Source: Myxococcus stipitatus | Lineage (GTDB): Bacteria; Myxococcota; Myxococcia; Myxococcales; Myxococcaceae | DNA length: 64,000 nt | Assembly (NCBI RefSeq): GCF_021412625.1 | Contig: NZ_JAKCFI010000004.1 | Location: 124,001 to 188,000 of the forward strand | Direction: 5' to 3' | Shown here: in pieces, positions 55,019-62,379 of the stretch | Numbering within the stretch: position 1 is the first letter of the stretch | Layout: each line of letters opens with the position of its first letter | Translations under genes and position numbers: made by a program | The notes under the pieces: generated by a model | The model's input: the letters and a program-made list of their open reading frames with translations, nothing else | The model's database searches: none | What the model was told of the DNA's origin: nothing

Positions 55019-57082
55019 ATGCGCGGGCGTTGGTGTGTGCTGTTGCTGGCTTGGGCCACTGCTCCGGTCGTGTGGGGGCAGGAGCCGTCCTCGCCCGCGC
55101 GAGAGGCGACCCACTCCTCCGCGCCGAGCGGGGATGCGGATGTTCCCGCGGTCGTTGTGACGAAGCAGGCCGAATTCGTCGCGGATCCAGGGGTCGCGGC
55201 GACTTCGGCATCTTCGTCTCCGGCCGCGGAGGCGCCGGCCGCGGACGACGTGCCGGTGGCGCGCACGGTGGTGACGGCGTCGCGCACGCAGGAGCGGCTG
55301 GGCGACACGCCCGTGGCGACGGAGGTCATCACCCGGGCGGAAATCGTGGCGAGTGGTTCGCGCGACGCGGCGGAGCTGCTGGCGGCGCACCCGGGCGTCG
55401 AAGTCGTGCAGAACTTCACCGGCGCGTCGCTGCGCGTGCAGGGCCTGGGGCCCGAGTACGTGCTGGTGCTGGTGGACGGGGAGCGCGTGGGGGGCCGCGT
55501 GGCCGGCAGCGTGGACCTGTCCCGCCTGTCCCTCGAGGACGTGGAGCAGGTGGAGATCGTCAAGGGGCCGTCCTCGGTCCTCTACGGCAGCGACGCGGTG
55601 GGCGGCGTGGTGAACTTCATCACGCGCAAGGCGCGCAGGCCGCTGGGCGCGGAGCTGCGCGTCTCCTACGGCGGCCTGGACCGGCTGGACCTGGATGGCA
55701 CGGGCGAGGCGCGGGGCGAGAGCTGGGGCCTGCGGCTGACGGGCGGGCTGCAGCGGCGCGCGTCGTACGACCTGGACACCGCGGACGTGGGCACCACGGG
55801 CAGCACGCTGGACGGCTTCGACCTGTCCGCCAGCGGCGACCTGAAGACGCGGGGCGCGATGACGCTGGAGGGCTCGGCGGGCTTCTCGCGCCGCACGCAG
55901 CGAGGCGTGGACCTGGGTGTCGCGGGGGCCGTCTTCGACCGGGCCAGCCGCGACAACAACCTCACCGGGCGCCTGGCGCCGTCGTGGCGGTTGGGCAGTG
56001 GCGCCACGCTGCGCGTGGAGGGCTCCTATGCCCACTTCCAGCGCACGTACCTGCGCGACCAGCGCCGCGCCTCCGCGCTGGACACGGTGGAGAAGACGAA
56101 GGAGCAGCAGGGCCGGCTGGGCGTGCAGCTCGACGCGCGCGTGGGCGAGCGACATGCCTTCGTCGTGGGCACCGAGGCGCTGGGCGAGTGGCTCGTGGCG
56201 GATCGGCTCGGGGGTTCCGGCAAGGGTGACCGCGGCCGCTTCTCCGTGTACGCGCAGGACAGCTGGACGCTGTGGACGGGGCCTCGCCTGGTGGTCGTCC
56301 CCGGCGCGCGCGTGGACGTGGACACGCAGTTCGGCACCGCGGTGACTCCGAGGCTGGCGGCCAAACTGGACCCGCTGTCGTGGCTCACGCTGCGCGGCAG
56401 CCATGGCTGGGGCTACCGCGCGCCGGGCTTCCAGGAGCTGCTGCTGGACTTCGAGAACCCCACCGTCGGCTACACGGTGCGGGGCAACCCGGACCTGAAG
56501 CCGGAGCGCTCGCGCAGCCTGAGCTTCTCCACGGAGGTCCGTCCGTCGGACGCATCGCTCGTGTGGGCCAGCGCGTACCAGCACTCGCTGCGCGACATGA
56601 TTGGCACCTCGCTCGAACAGGACGGCGAGCTGCAGCGCTTCACCTACGTCAACGTGTCCCGCGCGCGGGTGCGGGGCGGCGAGCTGGGCGTGCGGCAGCG
56701 GCTGCCGTGGCGCCTGTCACTGGAGGTGACGTACTCGCTCACCGACGGCTGGGACGAGGAGCTGGACCGGTCGCTCGAGGGACAGCCCAGGCACCGGTTC
56801 ACGTCGCAGGCCACGTGGCGCCACCGCGAGTGGGGCCTGGAGACGTGGGCGCGCGCGTCGCTGGTGGGCAAGCGCCCCTTCTATCACGACACGGACGGTG
56901 ACGGGCTGGCCAACCCCTACGAGGCCGACCCCTACGTCACCCTCGACGCGCGTGTGGCGTGGCGCGTGCGCGAGCAACTCCAGCTCTTCGTGCTCGGCAC
57001 CAACCTCGCGGATGCCGGCAACGCCACGGACCTTCCCATCCCACCTCGAACCTTCCAGGCCGGCGTCGCCGTCCGGCTGTGA
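55019..57082 (+). CDS. TonB-dependent outer-membrane receptor, probable heme receptor
   Basis: 687 aa. A signal peptide (residues 1-20, ending VWG), then a Ser/Ala/Pro-rich linker of about 60 residues. The plug domain is at about 80-200: RTVVTASRTQERLGDTPVAT (TonB-box-like), LRVQGLGPEYVLVLVDGERV and YGSDAVGGVVNFITRK. The barrel extends to about 687, with YRAPGFQELLLDF and NPDLKPERS, the position where heme receptors carry FRAP/NPNL motifs. It ends in a Leu-terminated strand (VAVRL). It should take up heme or a related iron compound and needs TonB-ExbBD, not encoded here. The genes downstream fix the substrate as heme. Confidence 0.93.
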   Translation: MRGRWCVLLLAWATAPVVWGQEPSSPAREATHSSAPSGDADVPAVVVTKQAEFVADPGVAATSASSSPAAEAPAADDVPVARTVVTASRTQERLGDTPVATEVITRAEIVASGSRDAAELLAAHPGVEVVQNFTGASLRVQGLGPEYVLVLVDGERVGGRVAGSVDLSRLSLEDVEQVEIVKGPSSVLYGSDAVGGVVNFITRKARRPLGAELRVSYGGLDRLDLDGTGEARGESWGLRLTGGLQRRASYDLDTADVGTTGSTLDGFDLSASGDLKTRGAMTLEGSAGFSRRTQRGVDLGVAGAVFDRASRDNNLTGRLAPSWRLGSGATLRVEGSYAHFQRTYLRDQRRASALDTVEKTKEQQGRLGVQLDARVGERHAFVVGTEALGEWLVADRLGGSGKGDRGRFSVYAQDSWTLWTGPRLVVVPGARVDVDTQFGTAVTPRLAAKLDPLSWLTLRGSHGWGYRAPGFQELLLDFENPTVGYTVRGNPDLKPERSRSLSFSTEVRPSDASLVWASAYQHSLRDMIGTSLEQDGELQRFTYVNVSRARVRGGELGVRQRLPWRLSLEVTYSLTDGWDEELDRSLEGQPRHRFTSQATWRHREWGLETWARASLVGKRPFYHDTDGDGLANPYEADPYVTLDARVAWRVREQLQLFVLGTNLADAGNATDLPIPPRTFQAGVAVRL

Positions 57083-57114
57083 CCCTCCCTTTCCACCGAC
57101 CCAAGGAGTCATTC

Positions 57115-57840
57115 ATGTCCATTGCGTCCTTCCGCCCTGTTTCCCGGTGGGGCCGCGCCGCCGCGGTCCTCCTGCTGTCCGGCTGGCTGTCCGCCTGCGG
57201 TGACGACGACCTGGTTCCGGACCCCGGGCCGGAGCCGGAGGTCCCCGAGCAGCCGGAGGAGCCGGAGCTGCCCGCGAACGGCACGCACATCCGCCACTCG
57301 CTGAACGCGGACGGCTCCATCACCACGGTCGTCGACTCGACGAGCCGCGACGTGTGGATTGGCTTCGACCTGGACACGGGCACGCAGGTGGCCGCGGACA
57401 AGGACGAGGTGTGGGACCTGGCGTTCCAGCGCTTCGGCATCCGCTCTCGTGGTGGCAACAACGGCACCGGCGGAGTGGAAGTGGCCGTGGTGACGGACAA
57501 GACCTTCGCGCAAATCACCCAGGCGCCAGCCACGGGCTACCTGGTGGACGCGGCGGACGGTGACGACGAGGGTACGGATCCCGACACTGTCTTCCAGGCG
57601 AACGGCGGCTGGTACGCCTACGACATCACCACGCACAAGCTGGTCGCGCGTGAGCAGGTGTACGTCGTGCGCACGGACTCGAAGGCGTACTTCAAGGTCC
57701 AGATGTTGTCCTACTACGACGATGCGGGCACGCCCTCCATCCTCGCGCTGCGGTGGGCGAAGGTGGCCGCGCCAGTGTCCGCTGGGGCACTCGGCGGCGA
57801 GGTATCCGCCCGTGACGCGTCCGTCGGCGCGACCCGCTGA
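57115..57840 (+). CDS. hmuY: HmuY-family heme-binding lipoprotein
   Basis: 241 aa; AAGGAG precedes the ATG at 57115. The signal peptide ends LSAC (Cys29 or so), followed by a Pro/Glu-rich linker (DPGPEPEVPEQPEEPELP). The mature domain carries the HmuY pattern DEVWDLAFQRFGIRSRGGNN (W-D-L-A-F plus N-G-G) and the beta-rich core with WYAYDITTHKLVAREQVYVV. In Bacteroidetes HmuY strips heme from host proteins and hands it to its TonB receptor; the present one should do the same at the outer surface. It follows the receptor by 32 bp and precedes hmuS with a TGATG overlap. Confidence 0.9.
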   Translation: MSIASFRPVSRWGRAAAVLLLSGWLSACGDDDLVPDPGPEPEVPEQPEEPELPANGTHIRHSLNADGSITTVVDSTSRDVWIGFDLDTGTQVAADKDEVWDLAFQRFGIRSRGGNNGTGGVEVAVVTDKTFAQITQAPATGYLVDAADGDDEGTDPDTVFQANGGWYAYDITTHKLVAREQVYVVRTDSKAYFKVQMLSYYDDAGTPSILALRWAKVAAPVSAGALGGEVSARDASVGATR

Positions 57841-58955
57841 TGCATCCTTCCTCCGAGGTCCAGACGATGAACTCCCAGCCTGTTTCCCAGGGCGTCTCGC
57901 CCGACCCTTCCGTCCTTCGCCAGCAGTGGAACGCGCTGCGCGAGGCCCAGCCGCGCACCCGCATCCGTGACGCGGCGGAACAACTTGGCGTGAGCGAGGC
58001 GCAGCTGCTCGCCACGGGTATAGGGGACGACGTCGTCCGTCTGGACCCGAGACCGGGCGAGCTGCTGCTCCGGCTGGAGGCGCTCGGCAAGGTGATGACG
58101 CTCACCCGCAACGCGTCCGCCGTCCACGAGAAGCGCGGCGTGTACCGCAAGGTGGAGGTGAACGGCGCGGTGGCGCTGGCGCTGGACGAGGACATCGACC
58201 TGCGCCTGTTCCTGTCGCGCTGGCGCTTCGGCTTCGCGGTGCGCGAGGCGCGGCCGGAGGGCACGCGGCGCAGCCTGCACTTCTTCGACGCGTCCGGCAC
58301 GGCGGTGCACAAGGTCTACCTGGAGGACGAGGCTGGCGTCGACGCGTTCGAGCGGCTGGTGGCGGACTTCCAGCACACCGAGCAGTCGCGCGAGCTGCCC
58401 GTGGAGCCGGTGTCGCCTCCGGAGACGCCGCGTCCCGACTCGGACATCGACGTGGTGGGGCTGGTGGAGGGCTGGCGTGGGCTGCAGGACACGCACGACT
58501 TCTTCCCGTTGCTGCGCAAGTTCAAGGTGGCGCGCACGCAGGCGCTGCGGCTGGTGGGCCAGGAGCTGACGACGCGCGTGGCGCCCGCCTCGCTCACGTG
58601 GGTGCTGGAGAAGGTGGCCGCCTCGGGGCTGCCCATCATGGTGTTCGTCGGCAACCCGGGGGCCATCCAGATCCACACCGGCCCGGTGAAGACGGTGAAG
58701 GCGATGGGGCCGTGGATGAACGTGCTCGACCCGTCCTTCAACCTGCACCTGCGCACGGACCACATCCACTCGGCGTGGGTGGTGCGCAAGCCCACGCGCG
58801 ACGGAGTCGTCACGTCGTTGGAGCTGTTCGACGCCGCGGGCGAGAACATCGCCCTGCTGTTCGGCAAGCGGAAGCCGGGCGTCCCCGAGTCCCACGATTG
58901 GCGGGCCCTCATGGCGGAGCTGATCGCCGCCCTGCCCGCCACGGAGGTGGCGTGA
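57840..58955 (+). CDS. hmuS: HemS/HmuS-family heme-handling protein
   Basis: 371 aa; ATG overlaps the hmuY stop. A second ATG nine codons on (57867) is an option. The protein has two HemS-type halves. In the first: LRQQWNALREAQPRTRIRDA, VMTLTRNASAVHEKRGVYRK and FAVREARPEGTRRSLHFFDA. In the second: FVGNPGAIQIHTGPVKTVKA, GPWMNVLDPSFNLHLRTDHI and AWVVRKPTRDGVVTSLELFD. This fold binds heme through a His and Arg and either breaks it down or passes it on. It is cytosolic. The next gene, hmuT, overlaps it (TGATG). Confidence 0.94.
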   Translation: MHPSSEVQTMNSQPVSQGVSPDPSVLRQQWNALREAQPRTRIRDAAEQLGVSEAQLLATGIGDDVVRLDPRPGELLLRLEALGKVMTLTRNASAVHEKRGVYRKVEVNGAVALALDEDIDLRLFLSRWRFGFAVREARPEGTRRSLHFFDASGTAVHKVYLEDEAGVDAFERLVADFQHTEQSRELPVEPVSPPETPRPDSDIDVVGLVEGWRGLQDTHDFFPLLRKFKVARTQALRLVGQELTTRVAPASLTWVLEKVAASGLPIMVFVGNPGAIQIHTGPVKTVKAMGPWMNVLDPSFNLHLRTDHIHSAWVVRKPTRDGVVTSLELFDAAGENIALLFGKRKPGVPESHDWRALMAELIAALPATEVA

Positions 58956-59854
58956 TGAATCGCGTGCTGCGTGCGTCGCTGGTGGTCCTGTCGCTGTCGG
59001 CCCTCCCGGTGCTGGCGGCGGAGCCCTCCGCTCCGAAGGCCCCCGCCAAGGCGGCGACCCCGGTGACGGAGCCCCGGTTGGTGCTGGTGGGGCCCACCAT
59101 CACCGAGACGGTCTTCGCCCTCGGCGCGGGAGCGCAGGTGGTGGGCGTGGACGACATCAGCCTGGCGCTGCCCGGCGTCGCGGGGAAGCCGAGGGTGGGC
59201 TACCAGCGCGCGCTGTCGGCGGAGACGGTGCTGGCCCTGAGGCCCACGCGACTGCTGGCGACCGAGGAGGCCGGCCCTCCGGGCGTCCTCGAGCAACTGC
59301 GCACCGCGGGGACGGACGTGGTGCTGTTCCCCAATCGCCCCACGCTCGACGAGGCCCGGAAGCGCATCCGCGAGGTGGCCAGCCGCCTGGGCCGCGAGGC
59401 GCAGGGCGAAGCGCTCGTCGCGGAGCTGGAGAAGGACCTGAAGGTCGCGGCGGAGCGCGTGGCGGCGGCCAAGGGGCGCAAGCCGCTGAAGGTGCTGGCC
59501 ATCTACGCGCGTGGCGCCAATGCCCTCATGGTCGCGGGGACGGAGACGGCGTCGGACGAGCTCATCCGCCTGTCCGGTGGCGTCAACGCGGTGCCGGGGT
59601 TCTCGGGGCACCGGCCCCTCACCGCCGAGGAGGTCGTCGCGGCCGCGCCGGACCTCGTCCTGATTCCCACCGGCTCGTTGAAGGCGGTGGGGGGCGCGGA
59701 GGGGCTGTCGAAGGTGCCGGGCCTGGCGCAGGTGAAGGGTTGGAAGGTCACCAGCGTGGATGACGTCAACTTCATGGGCCTGGGGCCTCGGCTGGGCAAG
59801 GCCGTGGGCCACATCCAGGACGCCATGCAGCTGCCGGTGCGGAGCGGGACATGA
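58955..59854 (+). CDS. hmuT: Heme ABC transporter substrate-binding protein HmuT
   Basis: 299 aa; ATG overlaps the hmuS stop. A signal peptide (LRASLVVLSLSALPVLAA) precedes a class III periplasmic binding fold: RLVLVGPTITETVFALGAGA, VGVDDISLALPGVAGKPRVG, SAETVLALRPTRLLATEEAG and a second lobe with LLALAIYARGANALMVAGTE-type motifs (KVLAIYARGANALMVAGTET) and PDLVLIPTGSLKAVGG. It collects heme in the periplasm and delivers it to HmuU. The Tyr in the GYQRAL motif matches the heme-coordinating position of such proteins. The Pro/Ala-rich stretch after the signal is a linker. Its stop overlaps hmuU by ATGA. Confidence 0.95.
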   Translation: MNRVLRASLVVLSLSALPVLAAEPSAPKAPAKAATPVTEPRLVLVGPTITETVFALGAGAQVVGVDDISLALPGVAGKPRVGYQRALSAETVLALRPTRLLATEEAGPPGVLEQLRTAGTDVVLFPNRPTLDEARKRIREVASRLGREAQGEALVAELEKDLKVAAERVAAAKGRKPLKVLAIYARGANALMVAGTETASDELIRLSGGVNAVPGFSGHRPLTAEEVVAAAPDLVLIPTGSLKAVGGAEGLSKVPGLAQVKGWKVTSVDDVNFMGLGPRLGKAVGHIQDAMQLPVRSGT

Positions 59855-60945
59855 GCGCATCGGACGTGGCGCCCGTCCACGCCACGTACCCGACCCGGGA
59901 GCAGTCGCGGACGGCGGGCGGGCGGCCTCGTCCCTGGGGGCTGCTCACCGCGCTCGTGGTCGCCGCGGTGTTGGCGGCGCTCTCGGCGGGGGCGGTGCGC
60001 GTGCCGCTGGTGGGGCTGCTGGGGTCCCTGTTGGAGGCGCTGGGGTGGGAGACGGGACACCGGCTCGAGCACACACAGGAGGCGGTGCTGCTCTCCATCC
60101 GGCTGCCGCGCGCGGTGCTGGGGCTGTTGGTGGGGGCGGTGCTGGCCACCACGGGCACCGCGCTCCAGGCGTTGTTCCGCAACCCGCTCGTCGAGCCAGG
60201 GCTGCTGGGCACGTCGAGCGGCGCGGCGCTGGGGGCGGTGACGGCCATCGTCCTGGACGTGACGCTCAGCACGCATCTGGGCTCGTACCGGCTCTTGGCG
60301 GTGCCGGGCGCGGCCTTCGTGGGCGCGCTGGGCGCGACGCTGCTCGCGCAGCGGTTGGGCACGGGCAGCGGCGGGCGCACGGAGACGGCGCGCATCCTGC
60401 TCGCGGGAGTGGCCATCAGCGCGGGCGCGGGCGCCGGCATCGGCCTGCTCATGCAAGTGGCCTCCGACGCGCAGCTTCGCACCATCACCTTCTGGACCTG
60501 GGGCAGCCTGGCGGGGACGTCGTGGCAGACGGTGGGCGTGGCGGCGGTGCCGTTGCTGGTGGCGCTGGGGCTCCTCTTGCGTGACGCGCGGGTGCTCAAC
60601 CTGTTGCTGCTGGGCGAGCGCGAGGCGTGGCACCTGGGCGTGGACGTGGAGCGGCTCAAGCGCCGGCTCGTGCTGGTCGCCGCGCTGGGCGTGGGCGCGG
60701 CGGTGTCCGTCACGGGGATGATTGGCTTCGTGGGGCTGCTGGTGCCCGCGGTGCTGCGGCTCACGTTGGGGCCGGACCACCGGCGGTTGATGGGCGCCGC
60801 GGCGCTGCTGGGCGCGGCGCTGCTCGTCGCGGCGGATACGCTGGCGCGCACGATGTCGACGTCGGAGATGTCGGTGGGCGCGTTGACGTCCGTGCTGGGC
60901 GTCCCGGTGTTCGTCTCGCTGCTCGCGCGCAGGGGACTGACATGA
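59851..60945 (+). CDS. hmuU: Heme ABC transporter permease HmuU
   Basis: 364 aa, ATG overlapping hmuT. Family FecCD/BtuC: about nine to ten helices with AVRVPLVGLLGSLLEALGWE, RLPRAVLGLLVGAVLATTGT, ALFRNPLVEPGLLGTSSGAA, LLAGVAISAGAGAGIGLLMQ and GFVGLLVPAVLRLTLGPDHR, the coupling helix region touching the ATPase. The N-terminus is a 30-residue cytosolic tail. It forms the channel for heme into the cytosol. The stop overlaps the hmuV start (ATGA). Confidence 0.95.
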   Translation: MSASDVAPVHATYPTREQSRTAGGRPRPWGLLTALVVAAVLAALSAGAVRVPLVGLLGSLLEALGWETGHRLEHTQEAVLLSIRLPRAVLGLLVGAVLATTGTALQALFRNPLVEPGLLGTSSGAALGAVTAIVLDVTLSTHLGSYRLLAVPGAAFVGALGATLLAQRLGTGSGGRTETARILLAGVAISAGAGAGIGLLMQVASDAQLRTITFWTWGSLAGTSWQTVGVAAVPLLVALGLLLRDARVLNLLLLGEREAWHLGVDVERLKRRLVLVAALGVGAAVSVTGMIGFVGLLVPAVLRLTLGPDHRRLMGAAALLGAALLVAADTLARTMSTSEMSVGALTSVLGVPVFVSLLARRGLT

Positions 60946-61745
60946 GCCTGGAGGTGAGAGACCTCGAGGTATGGCGGGGCCGGGGCAGGGCGCTGGGGCC
61001 GGTGTCGCTGGCGCTGATGCCCGGCGAGGTGCTCGCCGTGGTGGGGCCCAACGGCGCGGGCAAGTCCACGCTGCTGTCCGCCATGTGTGGCGAGCTGCCG
61101 TACTCGGCGGGAGATGTCCTGCTGGATGGCCGGCCCTTCGCGAAGTGGCCGAACCGGGAGCGGGCCCTGCGTCTGGGCGTGTTGCCGCAGGAGTCCTCGC
61201 TGGGCTTCGGCTTCACCGTGCTGGAGGTGGCGCTTCTCGGGCGCAGTCCCCACGTCTCGAGGGGCGATGGCGACGAGGACCTCCAGGCGGCCCTTGGCGC
61301 GCTGGACGCGGTGGACATGCGGCACCTGTCGTCGCGGCCCTATACCGCGTTGTCGGGGGGAGAGCGTCAGCGGACGCAGCTGGCGCGGGTGCTCGCGCAG
61401 CTCTGGGATGCGCCCGCGCAGGGGCACCGTTACCTGTTGCTCGACGAGCCGACGTCGAGCCTGGACCTCGCGCACCAGCACCTGGTGCTGGAGAAGGCGG
61501 CGCGGTTCGCTCACGAGGGCGGCGCGGTGCTGGCCGTGCTCCATGATTTGAACCTCGCCGCGCGTTACGCGGACCGCATCGCCGTCCTGGCGGGAGGCCG
61601 GCTGGTGGAACTGGCGGCGCCCTCGCGGGTGCTGCGCGCGGACCTCGTCGCGCAGGTCTTCGGCCTCCAGGTGGAGGTCGTCGAGTGGCCGGGTGTCCCT
61701 GGCCCGTTCGTCATCCCCTCGGGGCGCGCCTCACCTTCGCCCTGA
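60942..61745 (+). CDS. hmuV: Heme ABC transporter ATP-binding protein HmuV
   Basis: 267 aa, ATG overlapping hmuU. Walker A VVGPNGAGKSTLL at about 33-45, Q-loop VLPQESSLGFGF, signature ALSGGERQRTQLARVL, Walker B YLLLDEPTSSLD and H-loop VLHDLNLAARYAD are all intact, so it should be an active ATPase. It drives HmuU, importing heme. Last recognisable gene of the operon. It is followed by 226 bp without a gene and then a small membrane protein. Confidence 0.96.
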   Translation: MSLEVRDLEVWRGRGRALGPVSLALMPGEVLAVVGPNGAGKSTLLSAMCGELPYSAGDVLLDGRPFAKWPNRERALRLGVLPQESSLGFGFTVLEVALLGRSPHVSRGDGDEDLQAALGALDAVDMRHLSSRPYTALSGGERQRTQLARVLAQLWDAPAQGHRYLLLDEPTSSLDLAHQHLVLEKAARFAHEGGAVLAVLHDLNLAARYADRIAVLAGGRLVELAAPSRVLRADLVAQVFGLQVEVVEWPGVPGPFVIPSGRASPSP

Positions 61746-61971
61746 GTCATCGGTGTCTCTGCTCCTCGCGGGGGCCGCCGGCGCACCCGGTATCCCTCCA
61801 TGTCGCAATCCGCCGGGCGCTCGCCCCCGCGGGGAGCTTCTTTTCGCGGACCTCGCAACGTCAGCAGGGGCTCGTGGAAGGCTGTGCCAACGCGTATCGT
61901 GGAGCCCTCGCGGAGGGACGGTCGCCGCGTCTCTCGGGTGGGTTTCACGCGGCGGATGAGGTGAGGCTCGG

Positions 61972-62256
61972 ATGGATGAAGGTTCGCTCTTCTCGCAGCT
62001 CACGATGTGGGGGGCGGCGCTCATTGGCTTCATCGGCGTCACCGGGATGCGCGTCCTCGTGGGGGTGGCGATCGAGGGGCGATGGCCGAGGAGCCTCGGG
62101 GAGGGCTTTCGCTACATCTTCCTCATGGGGGATATCCGGTCCCGCCGGATGCAGCTGTACGCAATCCTCTGGTTCTTCGGTTGTGCGGCGACGAGCATCC
62201 TCTTCGTCCAGGTCATGATTCGGCTTTGGAAGGCGGGTTACGGGCGCTGGTCATGA
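61972..62256 (+). CDS. Small two-helix membrane protein, 94 aa
   Basis: No family recognised. Two hydrophobic helices at about 12-33 (WGAALIGFIGVTGMRVLVGV) and 62-83 (LYAILWFFGCAATSILFVQV) are joined by a basic loop (WPRSLGEGFRYIFLMGDIRS RRM). Inner-membrane location is expected. GAGG lies before the start. It sits 226 bp after hmuV on the same strand, so it may be a late member of the heme operon or a separate unit; I cannot tell. The 120 bp after it hold no feature I can name. Confidence 0.6.
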   Translation: MDEGSLFSQLTMWGAALIGFIGVTGMRVLVGVAIEGRWPRSLGEGFRYIFLMGDIRSRRMQLYAILWFFGCAATSILFVQVMIRLWKAGYGRWS

Positions 62257-62379
62257 GGGCGGTTGGACGCAGGCGAGCAGGGGACCTCCGACCTCCTCGC
62301 CCCTCCAGCACTTGAAGGACGGCCTGTTGTCCTTTGCTGGAACCGTCACCACTGTGGCGGGCGTGGAGGTGCCTCGTCA

